Assembly: GCA_042088665.1 (NCBI GenBank)
Contig: JBELMB010000186.1
Location: 1 to 9,998, forward strand
Direction of reading: 5' to 3'
DNA from: JBELMB01 sp042088665
Lineage (GTDB): Bacteria; Pseudomonadota; Alphaproteobacteria; Rhodobacterales; Rhodobacteraceae
Length of the DNA: 9,998 bases
Within the stretch, counting starts at the first letter, position 1; every line of letters starts with the position of its first letter. Of this stretch, positions 1-5,480 are shown piece after piece. The position numbers and the translations under genes are program-made. Below the pieces are notes generated by a model. The model was not told the DNA's origin and searched no databases. It worked only from the letters and a program-made list of their open reading frames with translations.

Positions 1-270
1 CAGGATCAGGTCATAGGTGCCGGGAGGCGACTGCGCGATGAGCGCCAGCATGTTGTCCCCGCCCGCGTAGTATTTCGGCACGAACTTGACGTTGTTCTCG
101 GCCTCGAACTCTTCGACCATGTCGGGTTCGGCGTGACCGTACCAGGCCAGCATGTTGATCTGCACCGGATCCGCCGCCCAGGCACGGTTGATCATCGGTG
201 TGCTCAGCGCGAGGCCGGCAGCGCCTGTCAGCAGGCGCCGACGGCTCAGTTTCAAGAATGGTTTGGTCAT
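1..270 (-). CDS. ABC transporter periplasmic solute-binding protein, PotD-like, Tat-exported (3' end cut by window edge)
   Basis: Only the first 90 codons are in the window; the gene runs off the left edge. The N-terminus has a twin-arginine signal: S9-R10-R11-R12-L13-L14, a hydrophobic Ala/Gly/Leu stretch at about 15-27, and a likely cleavage site at A-W-A (30-32). The mature part begins with INMLAWYGHAEPDMVEEFEAE and continues with a GGDNMLALIAQ segment. This is the usual opening of spermidine/putrescine-type (PotD-like) binding proteins, which capture ligand in the periplasm for an ABC permease. The ATG at 270 is chosen because it gives a complete Tat signal and follows a purine-rich AGGGGG about 5 nt upstream. 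The gene lies 157 bp downstream of the LysR gene on the same strand; permease and ATPase genes are expected to the left, outside the window. The substrate is not shown: PotD-like folds also bind thiamine, phosphonates and other cations. Confidence 0.85.
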   Translation of the reverse strand, partial: MTKPFLKLSRRRLLTGAAGLALSTPMINRAWAADPVQINMLAWYGHAEPDMVEEFEAENNVKFVPKYYAGGDNMLALIAQSPPGTYDLIL

Positions 271-343
271 GGGACCCCCTGTCTGGACGTTTCTGCGCCT
301 TCATTTTCATCGCACCCGACGCATAAAGTGCCTACGCGCCTAT

Positions 344-366
344 TTTGGCCCGCTTGTCGTGCCAAA
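344..366. promoter_or_regulatory. Dyad TTTGGC-N11-GCCAAA, candidate operator
   Basis: Perfect 6-bp inverted repeat: TTTGGC at 344-349 and GCCAAA at 361-366, 23 bp in all. It lies 74-96 bp upstream of the start of the solute-binding-protein gene, a suitable place for a transcription-factor site. Nothing shows which regulator would bind; the divergent LysR gene product is an obvious candidate, but the site does not resemble the dyad at 1342-1361. Confidence 0.35.
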
Positions 367-367
367 T

Positions 368-392
368 CCTAGGGTGCAGTTGGGCACCTAGG
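368..392 (-). terminator. Hairpin downstream of LysR gene (possible terminator or part of the transporter control region)
   Basis: CCTAG (368-372) pairs with CTAGG (388-392) and GTGC (374-377) pairs with GCAC (384-387), with one bulged G and a 6-base loop AGTTGG. On the minus strand it lies about 36 nt after the LysR stop codon and is followed by ATTTGG rather than a run of T, so it is at best a weak intrinsic terminator. A perfect 10-bp palindrome, GGAAATTTCC (392-401), abuts it, so a regulatory role is equally possible. Confidence 0.35.
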
Positions 393-427
393 GAAATTTC
401 CTGTCGCTATGACGCCATAAACAGCCG

Positions 428-1306
428 TTATGAATGCGCGGTTTTTCCTTTGTTTTGAATATGATCCAACATGTGCTGCGCCAATCCGTGACCTGCCTCG
501 GTCAGGGAGGCGTGCTTATAAAACAGGCCAATGCTCAGCGGCGCCAACGCAGGATAGCCTTCGTCCTCCCGACCGATGCGCATTCCGGGCAACAAGGTGG
601 CGGGTGTCAGCGCGGTGGCCCCCAGCCCGGCCTGCACCGCCGCCTGAAGCCCCGCCACGTCGCGCGCAACCAAGACACTGCGCCAGCGCCGTCCGGAGGC
701 GCGCAGGGCATTGCGCATGCGCCCGGCGTATTCGCAGGGATCCGGATGACGCACCAGCGGCAAGGGCGTGTCCGCGCCACAGTGAAAGCCGTCCTTGATC
801 GCCCAGAACGGATTGATTTCAATCGTTTCCACAAGATAGGGCATATCGCCTTCCGACACGATGGCGACGGTCATGTCCAGCCGGTCCTGGGCGATAGCTT
901 CGCGCAGATCTCTCGACAGCAGGCTTTCGATCTCGACATGCACGCCCGGATGACGGGCGGCAAAATCTGCGATCGCCTCCAGCAGGAAAGCATGCGCAAA
1001 ATCCGTGGGCACCCCGACACGGATCCAGCCCGAAAGCGCCGTATCCGCAAAAAAGGCAACGATATCATCGTTGACCCGCAACAACTGCCGCGCATACGGC
1101 CCCAAGGCCACGCCCGCCTCCGTCAAAGAGAACTGTCGCCCCGCGGTTTCGATCAGTTTGACGCCCAGCAGGGCTTCAAGACGGCGGATCTGCAAGCTGA
1201 TGGCCGGTTGCGTGCGCCCAAGCGCCTCGGCCGCACGGGTAAAGCCGCCCAGATCAACCACGGTGACGAAACTGCGCAGCAGATCGGTCGGGATGTTTTG
1301 CGTCAT
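428..1306 (-). CDS. LysR-type transcriptional regulator (first copy)
   Basis: A 292-residue protein, normal length for the LysR family. The winged helix-turn-helix occupies about residues 8-66, with the recognition region FTRAAEALGRTQPAISLQI at 22-40, followed by the linker helix. The rest is the two-lobed effector-binding domain. LysR regulators usually bind a divergent promoter and change DNA bending when a small-molecule inducer binds. This gene is divergent from the BtpA-like/PRTase pair (111-bp gap containing a perfect dyad) and lies upstream, on the same strand, of the solute-binding-protein gene, so both flanks are candidate targets. The ATG at 1306 has only a distant AGGGG (1319-1323) as ribosome-binding site, but the N-terminus fits the family and no better start is seen. 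The inducer is unknown; a metabolite of the neighbouring salvage or uptake genes is inferred. Confidence 0.96.
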   Translation of the reverse strand: MTQNIPTDLLRSFVTVVDLGGFTRAAEALGRTQPAISLQIRRLEALLGVKLIETAGRQFSLTEAGVALGPYARQLLRVNDDIVAFFADTALSGWIRVGVPTDFAHAFLLEAIADFAARHPGVHVEIESLLSRDLREAIAQDRLDMTVAIVSEGDMPYLVETIEINPFWAIKDGFHCGADTPLPLVRHPDPCEYAGRMRNALRASGRRWRSVLVARDVAGLQAAVQAGLGATALTPATLLPGMRIGREDEGYPALAPLSIGLFYKHASLTEAGHGLAQHMLDHIQNKGKTAHS

Positions 1307-1341
1307 GTGGTTCGCAGGCCCCTATTCATCACGAATTCTCA

Positions 1342-1361
1342 TGATAGCATATGAACTATCA
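1342..1361. promoter_or_regulatory. Dyad TGATAG-N8-CTATCA in the divergent LysR/BtpA-like promoter region
   Basis: Perfect 6-bp inverted repeat, TGATAG (1342-1347) and CTATCA (1356-1361), with a CATATG core inside the spacer. It ends 56 bp before the BtpA-like ATG and begins 36 bp before the LysR ATG. LysR regulators typically bind an A/T-rich interrupted dyad in exactly this kind of divergent gap and repress their own gene from it. The symmetric T/A pair is 12 bases apart rather than the classical 11. A second short dyad, ATTTC-T-GAAAT, follows at 1362-1372 and could be the lower-affinity activation site. Confidence 0.55.
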
Positions 1362-1372
1362 ATTTCTGAAAT
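1362..1372. promoter_or_regulatory. Short dyad ATTTC-T-GAAAT next to the main LysR-type site
   Basis: Perfect 11-bp inverted repeat directly abutting the TGATAG dyad on the BtpA-like gene's side. LysR proteins commonly contact a strong recognition site plus a weaker activation site nearer the promoter, and this position fits the second. It is A/T-rich and short, so chance is a real alternative. Confidence 0.3.
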
Positions 1373-1417
1373 GTCATTCGACCCTTTAGTCTGATATCGT
1401 CAAATGAGGAATGTTGC

Positions 1418-2167
1418 ATGAACTGCCCATTGCTTGACCAGATGCGGAGCTCTTGCGTAGCGCTCATAACGCCTGTGATCCATGTCCAGACCGTCGAACA
1501 GGCCCTGCGCAATCTGGAAATCGTGGCAAATTCGGGCTGTCCCGGTGCTTTTGTGATCAATCACGATTTTCCCATGGACCCCTTTGTGCCCATGCTGCAA
1601 GAGATCCGCCGCGCCCGTCCAGACCTCTGGCTGGGGGTGAACTTTCTCGCGCAGCCGGGTCACATCGCCTTTCCTGTGCTGGGTGAACTGGCGCGCGACG
1701 GCTGCGTGATCGACGCCTACTGGGCTGACGATGCACGCATCGACGAACGCGCCCCGGCGCAGGGCGAGGCAGAGCAAATGGCCCAACTGCGCCAGTCAAG
1801 CGGCTGGAAAGGCAGTTACTTTGGCGGCGTCGCCTTTAAAAAGCAACGCCCCGTCGACCCCGACATGTTCGCCACCTCGGCGGCCCTCGCCCGGCCCTAT
1901 ATGGACGTTGTCACAACCTCGGGCGTGGCCACCGGGCATGCCGCGGACACAGCCAAGATCGCCACCTTTCGCAAGGCACTGGGCGCGGTGCCCATGGCAC
2001 TGGCCTCTGGTGTGACGCCCGACAACGCGGGCCTTTACGCAAGGCTTGTGGATTGCATTCTGGTGGCGACCGGAATCAACGCGCCGGGTGACTTTTACAA
2101 CATCGACCCGGACCGCCTGACAGCCCTGCAAACCGTTATCGCCGCGGAGGTGCCCAACCGTGACTGA
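1418..2167 (+). CDS. BtpA/SgcQ-family TIM-barrel protein
   Basis: A 249-residue protein. It lines up by eye with the BtpA/SgcQ family of TIM-barrel proteins: an early INHDFPMDPF stretch where the family has its ENFGDxPF motif, then LGVNFL (72-77), GGVAFKKQRPV (136-146) where the family usually has ADVxxKHxxPL, TTSGVATG (166-173), and LASGVTPDN followed by a glycine-containing loop near the C-terminus, which in TIM barrels often binds phosphate. BtpA was first linked to photosystem I biogenesis in cyanobacteria, but homologues occur in non-photosynthetic bacteria and their reaction is not established. The ATG at 1418 has GAGGA 7 nt upstream. The stop overlaps the GTG start of the phosphoribosyltransferase by 8 bp, so the two are probably translationally coupled. 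The pairing suggests a phosphorylated ribosyl or nucleobase substrate, which is inference. Confidence 0.82.
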   Translation: MNCPLLDQMRSSCVALITPVIHVQTVEQALRNLEIVANSGCPGAFVINHDFPMDPFVPMLQEIRRARPDLWLGVNFLAQPGHIAFPVLGELARDGCVIDAYWADDARIDERAPAQGEAEQMAQLRQSSGWKGSYFGGVAFKKQRPVDPDMFATSAALARPYMDVVTTSGVATGHAADTAKIATFRKALGAVPMALASGVTPDNAGLYARLVDCILVATGINAPGDFYNIDPDRLTALQTVIAAEVPNRD

Positions 2168-2813
2168 CCAGACCGAAATCGACAAGGGACCGCGCGACGA
2201 TCGCTGGTACCTGTCGCTGATGTCCCCCAATACCAAGGGGCCGCAGTTCGCGTGGCTCGACCCGACCTCGATCTATATCAACGCGCGCGCCTTTGACGAT
2301 TTGCTCGACGATCTCTGCGCCGATCTGACTCCCGAAGAGATCGACGTGGTCGCCGGATTGGACGCCATGGGCTTTGTCCTCGGGGCGGCGCTCGGGGCCC
2401 GACTGCACCGGGGCTTCCTGCCGATCCGCAAGGCAGGCAAGCTGTGTGTCGACACCGACAGCGTCTCGTATGGCAACTACTCCGGTCGGACGCAGGACAT
2501 GGAGATGCGGATGCCCGCCTTTGCCCCCGCCACGCGGGTCCTGCTGGTCGACCAATGGGTGGAAACCGGCGGCACCATGGACGGCGCGATTCGCCTTGTG
2601 GAACGACAGTCCGGGACGGTCGCGGGGATGACCACCATCGCGATGGAAGAGAACGCCCGCACGCAAACCTACCGCGAGACCTACAAGGTCGTCAGCGCCG
2701 TCTTGCCCGGATCGCCATGGCAAACCGCGTGCAACGCGCAGCGGCTGCCGAGCTTTGACACCTATGCGCCAGAGCGCACCTTTCCAACCGCCGGACGCAG
2801 CCCCGCGCCCTGA
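2160..2813 (+). CDS. Phosphoribosyltransferase, adenine-phosphoribosyltransferase-like (type I PRTase)
   Basis: A 217-residue protein with the type I PRTase pattern. VAGLDAMGFVLGAALGARL followed by GFLPIRKAGKL matches the adenine phosphoribosyltransferase core. YGNYSGRTQDMEMR is in the place of the YxxEYGxDxxE segment, and RVLLVDQWVETGGTM (126-140) is the PRPP-binding loop. Such enzymes join a nucleobase to PRPP, giving a nucleotide and diphosphate, or act as PRPP-sensing regulators. The loop differs from typical adenine PRTases (VVDDLLATGGT): the second acidic residue is Gln132 and Glu135 precedes TGGT. The protein is also longer than the usual 170-180 residues because of N- and C-terminal additions. 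The GTG start has GGAGG (2146-2150 region) upstream and overlaps the previous stop. Substrate is uncertain; a purine-like base or non-canonical base is plausible. Confidence 0.85.
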   Translation: MTDQTEIDKGPRDDRWYLSLMSPNTKGPQFAWLDPTSIYINARAFDDLLDDLCADLTPEEIDVVAGLDAMGFVLGAALGARLHRGFLPIRKAGKLCVDTDSVSYGNYSGRTQDMEMRMPAFAPATRVLLVDQWVETGGTMDGAIRLVERQSGTVAGMTTIAMEENARTQTYRETYKVVSAVLPGSPWQTACNAQRLPSFDTYAPERTFPTAGRSPAP

Positions 2814-3239
2814 CCACAGGTCCATTCGCCTAGGCGCAACGCCCTCCGCCAGAGCAGGCAGGCGTGGTCCATGCGACGACATCAGGACGTCCGCTCCACC
2901 CGAAATGGATGCCCAAGCCAGTCGGGGAGATGCGCAGCTTCATCGAGAAAACCGCTATTCTCTGACCGCTTTGGTGGTGCCGATGTCCCTTTCTGACGAA
3001 AGGATAGGCGAACCAGGTCGTCCGGGACCGCGGGCTGGACCACACAATCGACATCGCGCGATATCACAGAGGGTGACCGCGTCTCGATCGGTCGCCGACC
3101 TATGGGCACCGCGGCATGACGAACCGTCCCATCTGCCCTAGAAAAGCCCAAGGCGCGCGAGTTCAGAGGCACGCCAACTGGCCGCCCGCGGTCTTGCGAA
3201 GCGAAGCGGCCAAATGGCGCACCCATGCGCGCTTGTCCC
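2814..3239. other. 426-bp stretch without a recognisable gene
   Basis: This lies between the converging PRTase and dehydrogenase genes. Open frames in it have no recognisable family and no convincing ribosome-binding site. In one plus-strand frame there is protein-like sequence around 2845-2962 (WMPKPVGEMRSFIEKTAI, then a stop) and around 3015-3070 (VVRDRGLDHTIDIARY, then a stop), which could be the remains of a decayed gene, but I recognise no family. A perfect 10-bp palindrome, CGCCTAGGCG (2827-2836), begins 13 bp after the PRTase stop, and GAGAA-N8-TTCTC is at 2945-2962. No clear intrinsic terminator with a T-tract is visible. Confidence 0.5.
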
Positions 3240-4034
3240 TCAAGAGGCTGCGCCAGCCAAACCGTGGCGCCAGGCCGACAGGCCCGCCACGGTGCGCCCC
3301 TCTGCGGTCTTCAGCGAGACATCCCTGCCCAGATGCGCATCGGCGCGGGCCTCCAGCAATCCGGCAATGGCCTGCGCGACGAGGTCGGGCGCGATATGCG
3401 CGGCGGGGTCCAGCTGGCTGACCGGGTTGATACCAGAGGCGCGGATCTGCCGCTGCATCTGCGTGGCAACGGTCCCCGGGCTCAGCCCAAGAACCCGCAG
3501 GCCCCGCGCCCGGTATTCGCGGTCCGCCACCCGCGTCAGCGCCAGCACAGCCGCCTTGGTCGCGCAATAATGGCTCCAGCCTTCCAGCGCGCTGGTCGCC
3601 GCACCGGAGCTGATGTTGATCACAGTGCCACCGCCGCGGGTCAACATCTCGGGGATCGCAAAGCGCAACCCGTGGTAAACCCCCTTGAGATTGATATCGA
3701 CCACCTGGCCCCAACCTGCCGGGTCGCTGTGATCGAGCCTCGCGATCGGGTCGATCACGCCCGCGTTGTTCACCAGCACATCGAGACGTCCTGTCGCGGC
3801 CACGGCGGTGCGCATGAGCGCCTCGACCGCCGCGGGATCGGCGACGTCGCAGGCCACCGCGGTAGCCCTTCCCCCATTCGCGGTGATCTTTGCGGCCTGC
3901 GCCACAATGCCTGCCTCGGACCGCGCCGCCAGCACGACATGCGCGCCCAGCCCGGCAAAATGGCGCGCCGTGGCGGCCCCGATGCCGCGGCTGGCACCTG
4001 TGATGACGACGGTGATACCCTTGATGTCCGGCAT
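3240..4034 (-). CDS. Short-chain dehydrogenase/reductase (classical SDR)
   Basis: A 264-residue classical SDR, a cytosolic NAD(P)(H)-dependent oxidoreductase for an alcohol or carbonyl substrate. Visible motifs are the Rossmann dinucleotide loop TGASRGIG (12-19), Arg38 after the second strand (favouring NADP), D63-V64, NNAG (89-92), Asn115, catalytic Ser143 in INISSG, Y156-C-A-T-K160, and PG at 186-187 with Thr191. The full Asn-Ser-Tyr-Lys tetrad is present, so the enzyme should be active. The ATG at 4034 follows a GGAAGGAAG ribosome-binding site about 6-8 nt upstream. The gene is divergent from the second LysR gene (120-bp gap), the classical arrangement for a LysR target. The C-terminal half is variable and does not identify the substrate; 3-oxoacyl-ACP reductase-like annotations for such proteins are usually only generic. 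Confidence 0.96.
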   Translation of the reverse strand: MPDIKGITVVITGASRGIGAATARHFAGLGAHVVLAARSEAGIVAQAAKITANGGRATAVACDVADPAAVEALMRTAVAATGRLDVLVNNAGVIDPIARLDHSDPAGWGQVVDINLKGVYHGLRFAIPEMLTRGGGTVINISSGAATSALEGWSHYCATKAAVLALTRVADREYRARGLRVLGLSPGTVATQMQRQIRASGINPVSQLDPAAHIAPDLVAQAIAGLLEARADAHLGRDVSLKTAEGRTVAGLSAWRHGLAGAAS

Positions 4035-4134
4035 CCGAGCTTCCTTCCCTGCCTATGTCCTGCCGCACCCCGCGACCGGTTTGCCCTGCATACCCATGCG
4101 CCATTCCGGGAAAAACGCCTTGAGCCCCACGACA

Positions 4135-4145
4135 TTGCTGCGCAA
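4135..4145. promoter_or_regulatory. Short dyad TTGC-TGC-GCAA in front of the second LysR gene
   Basis: Perfect 4-bp inverted repeat with a 3-base centre, ending 9 bp before the ATG, where a Shine-Dalgarno sequence would normally be. No purine-rich ribosome-binding site is seen before this start. The dyad may be a regulator site overlapping the 5' leader, or chance; a second short repeat, GCAT-ACCC-ATGC, is at 4088-4099. Confidence 0.25.
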
Positions 4146-4154
4146 ACTGCACGA

Positions 4155-5195
4155 ATGGACACGGATCTTCTCAGAACCGTCGCGCTTGTCGCGCAACAGG
4201 GCAGTTTTGCCGCGGCAGCGCGGGTCTTGGGCCTTGACCCCTCCTCGGTGTCCCGCGCCGTCGCCACCGCAGAGGCTGACCTCGGCGTGCGCCTCTTTCA
4301 ACGCAGCACGCGGCGCCTGTCCCTGACCGAAGAGGGCGATCTCTATCTGCGTCGCATCGTGCCTTTGCTCGACGACCTCGACCGCGCCCGCGAGGCCGCG
4401 CGGCACGGACGCCACAGACCGTCGGGCACCTTGAGGATGACCGCTTCCGTGGCCTTTGCACATGAATGCATCGTGCCGCATCTTGGCGCATTCCAATCCC
4501 GCTTTCCCGACCTTCAGGTCGAGCTTTTGCCAAGCGACGCCAATCTTGACCTGACGGCCGAAGGGCTCGACCTTGCCGTGCGGTTGGCCGAGGCCCCAAG
4601 GGGCGATCTGATCGGCACGCGCCTCTTGCGGACCCGATACCGCGTCTGCGCGGCGCCGGGATATCTGGCGCGCCACCCGGCCCCGGAAAAGCCCGAAGAT
4701 CTGTCAGATCACGAATGTCTGCGCTTTGCACTGCCCGCGTTTCGGCAAAGCTGGCAGTTCCGACGCAGGCGGGCCAAGACGGGTGATCCGTCCACCGCCT
4801 CCTCAGCACCAGCGCCTCTGGTCGGGGCAACGCCTGACCCCATGTCGGTTTCCGTCTCGGGAAAGCTGATCATCGGCAATGCGCTCTCCCTGCGGCGGGC
4901 CGCGGTCGAGGGGCTGGGACCTGCGCTTCTGGCCGATTGGCTGGTGCAGCGCGACCTTGCCGAAGGGCGGCTGATCGATCTGTTTGCAGAGTTTGAGTGC
5001 ACTGCAACCAGCTTCGACACGGGTGCCTGGGCGCTATATCCCAGCCGCGCCTACCTGCCGCAAAGGACCCGCGTCATGATCGACTTTCTGCGCAGCGCGC
5101 TGACCGGTGCCGATCTCGGCAAGGACAGCGGCCTGCAGCACTCTGAACAGGGGCATGAGACACCGGTCAGCGGGCCCGTTGATCGACACGACTAG
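4155..5195 (+). CDS. LysR-type transcriptional regulator (second copy, CrgA-like, with insert and C-terminal tail)
   Basis: A 346-residue regulator, longer than the usual 290-310. The N-terminal helix-turn-helix (about 3-60) includes GSFAAAARVLGLDPSSVSRAV (16-36) and RSTRRLSLTEEG. The effector domain follows, with VSGKLIIGNALSLRRAAVEGLG and ALLADWLV typical of the CrgA-like branch. Between the usual WQFR and the next beta strand there is a low-complexity insert (about 203-229) rich in Arg, then Ser/Ala/Pro, and about 35 extra residues follow the normal C-terminus. The open frame continues far upstream through the antisense of the dehydrogenase, but family homology begins at the ATG at 4155 and no other start codon lies just upstream in frame. 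It is divergent from the SDR gene and upstream of the TPP-enzyme operon, so either may be its target. Confidence 0.94.
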   Translation: MDTDLLRTVALVAQQGSFAAAARVLGLDPSSVSRAVATAEADLGVRLFQRSTRRLSLTEEGDLYLRRIVPLLDDLDRAREAARHGRHRPSGTLRMTASVAFAHECIVPHLGAFQSRFPDLQVELLPSDANLDLTAEGLDLAVRLAEAPRGDLIGTRLLRTRYRVCAAPGYLARHPAPEKPEDLSDHECLRFALPAFRQSWQFRRRRAKTGDPSTASSAPAPLVGATPDPMSVSVSGKLIIGNALSLRRAAVEGLGPALLADWLVQRDLAEGRLIDLFAEFECTATSFDTGAWALYPSRAYLPQRTRVMIDFLRSALTGADLGKDSGLQHSEQGHETPVSGPVDRHD

Positions 5196-5262
5196 ACCAG
5201 TCACGGCTAAAACTGTCAGATATTGATCAGCCACCGAAGGCGCACGGGAGGATACGCTGTTG

Positions 5263-5385
5263 ATGGCCGCCGCTTTTGTGCGCGCGGATGTGGCGCCCCT
5301 GTTGGCCGGGCTGTCCGAGCAGGTGGGCCCACTGTCTCCCGACGCCGCAAAAGACCGGCCTGCCCGGATTATCGCGCAAGCGTGA
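5263..5385 (+). CDS. Possible small ORF (40 residues) between LysR and the TPP-enzyme operon
   Basis: ATG at 5263 (or TTG at 5260) to TGA at 5383-5385, giving MAAAFVRADVAPLLAGLSEQ and a further 20 residues ending in RIIAQA. A strong GGGAGGA (5246-5252) lies 10 nt before the ATG and 7 nt before the TTG, and most third positions are G or C. No family is recognised and no membrane segment is clear. It could be a real small protein, a leader peptide for the downstream operon, or the remnant of a larger gene. In the same 285-bp gap the other open frames look like shadows. Confidence 0.28.
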   Translation: MAAAFVRADVAPLLAGLSEQVGPLSPDAAKDRPARIIAQA

Positions 5386-5406
5386 GGGTGCGGGCGGCAA
5401 AGCCAG

Positions 5407-5435
5407 TTGAACGCACATCCCCGGCCTCCTAAACC
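5407..5435 (+). promoter_or_regulatory. Weak sigma70-like promoter candidate before the TPP-enzyme gene
   Basis: TTGAAC (5407-5412) and TAAACC (5430-5435) are separated by 17 bases, about 46 bp before the GTG start. The -35 box matches the consensus at four of six positions and the -10 box at three of six. It is followed by a G/C-only inverted repeat GCGCG-CCCG-CGCGC (5444-5457) just before the AGAGGAGA ribosome-binding site, which could form a hairpin in the leader. Both are judged by eye only. Confidence 0.22.
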
Positions 5436-5480
5436 GGTGCACAGCGCGCCCGCGCGCCATGACCAGAGGAGAGCCCGCCC

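Noticed and set aside
350..366. TGGCACG on the minus strand resembling a sigma54 -24 element
   Set aside because: The -12 TTGC element is absent at the required spacing, so a sigma54 promoter is not supported.
434..1354. Plus-strand open frame opposite the first LysR gene
   Set aside because: The minus strand gives a full-length LysR protein; this frame is basic, without motifs.
2814..3239. Insertion sequence or transposase remnant in the empty stretch
   Set aside because: No terminal inverted repeats, target duplication or recognisable transposase motif was found by eye.
3225..4154. Plus-strand open frame running without stop into the second LysR gene, suggesting a 656-residue fusion protein
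   Set aside because: It is antisense to the well-supported dehydrogenase, its translation is Arg/Pro/His-rich without family features, and LysR homology starts at the ATG at 4155.
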